Shown here: piece by piece, positions 7,116-7,131 of the stretch
Position numbering within the stretch: position 1 is the stretch's first letter
How the letters are laid out: every line of letters begins with the position of its first letter
Assembly: GCA_913061245.1 (NCBI GenBank)
Contig: CAJXTO010000075.1
Coordinates: 1-7,131, forward strand
Direction: 5' to 3'
DNA from: an uncultured Oceanospirillales bacterium
GTDB lineage: Bacteria > Pseudomonadota > Gammaproteobacteria > Pseudomonadales > Litorivicinaceae
Length of the DNA stretch: 7,131 nucleotides
Position numbers and translations under genes: made by a program
The notes under the pieces: model-generated
Told to the model about the DNA's origin: nothing
Databases searched by the model: none
What the model saw: only the letters and a program-made list of their open reading frames with translations

Positions 7116-7131
7116 TGACTTTTGTATTTGA
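7115..7131 (+). CDS. glyS: Glycyl-tRNA synthetase, beta subunit (first codons only)
   Basis: An ATG at 7115 overlaps the glyQ stop (TAATG) and opens a frame reading MTFVF before the window ends. GlyS proteins usually begin with a short strand of this kind leading into (L/F)VE(I/L)GTEELP, and glyS follows glyQ directly in most proteobacteria. The call therefore rests mainly on position, the overlap and a compatible N-terminus. GGAGCC (7101-7106) and AAGGA (7108-7112) just upstream can serve as ribosome binding site. Nothing else of the gene is visible. Confidence 0.8.

Overview
The window is a compact stretch of chromosomal housekeeping genes from a Gram-negative bacterium. Gene content (an RsmB-type 16S rRNA methyltransferase, the TrkA/TrkH potassium uptake pair, a lipid A-type acyltransferase and a separate glycyl-tRNA synthetase alpha chain) and close protein similarity to Escherichia coli and Pseudomonas counterparts point to a gammaproteobacterium. 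The def-fmt-rsmB-trkA block near an acyltransferase and glyQS recalls the region near the origin in Pseudomonas and related marine lineages (Oceanospirillales/Marinobacter-like). Base composition looks balanced, near half GC by eye. I cannot name the species.

Layout: positions 1-5252 hold five plus-strand genes that overlap end to start: the C-terminal end of def (peptide deformylase), fmt (methionyl-tRNA formyltransferase), rsmB (16S rRNA m5C967 methyltransferase), trkA (NAD-binding regulator of K+ uptake) and trkH (K+ channel subunit). Every junction is a 1- or 4-base stop/start overlap, so this is almost certainly one operon with translational coupling. One base after trkH, the convergent minus-strand gene for an LpxL/HtrB-family acyltransferase ends (5254-6114). 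A 56-base divergent intergenic region (6115-6170) follows. It probably holds the promoter for glyQ (6171-7115), which overlaps by one base with the first codons of glyS at the window edge.

How the genes work together: Fmt formylates initiator Met-tRNA and Def removes the formyl group from new proteins, while RsmB modifies 16S rRNA, so the first three genes serve translation start and ribosome maturation. TrkA and TrkH form a K+ uptake system that is joined to the same transcript. The acyltransferase belongs to outer membrane lipid A synthesis, and GlyQ/GlyS form the tetrameric glycyl-tRNA synthetase.

No mobile element, CRISPR array, RNA gene or unknown protein is visible, and I see no previously undescribed system. 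The points worth a second look concern gene packing, non-ATG starts and the absence of room for conventional terminators.
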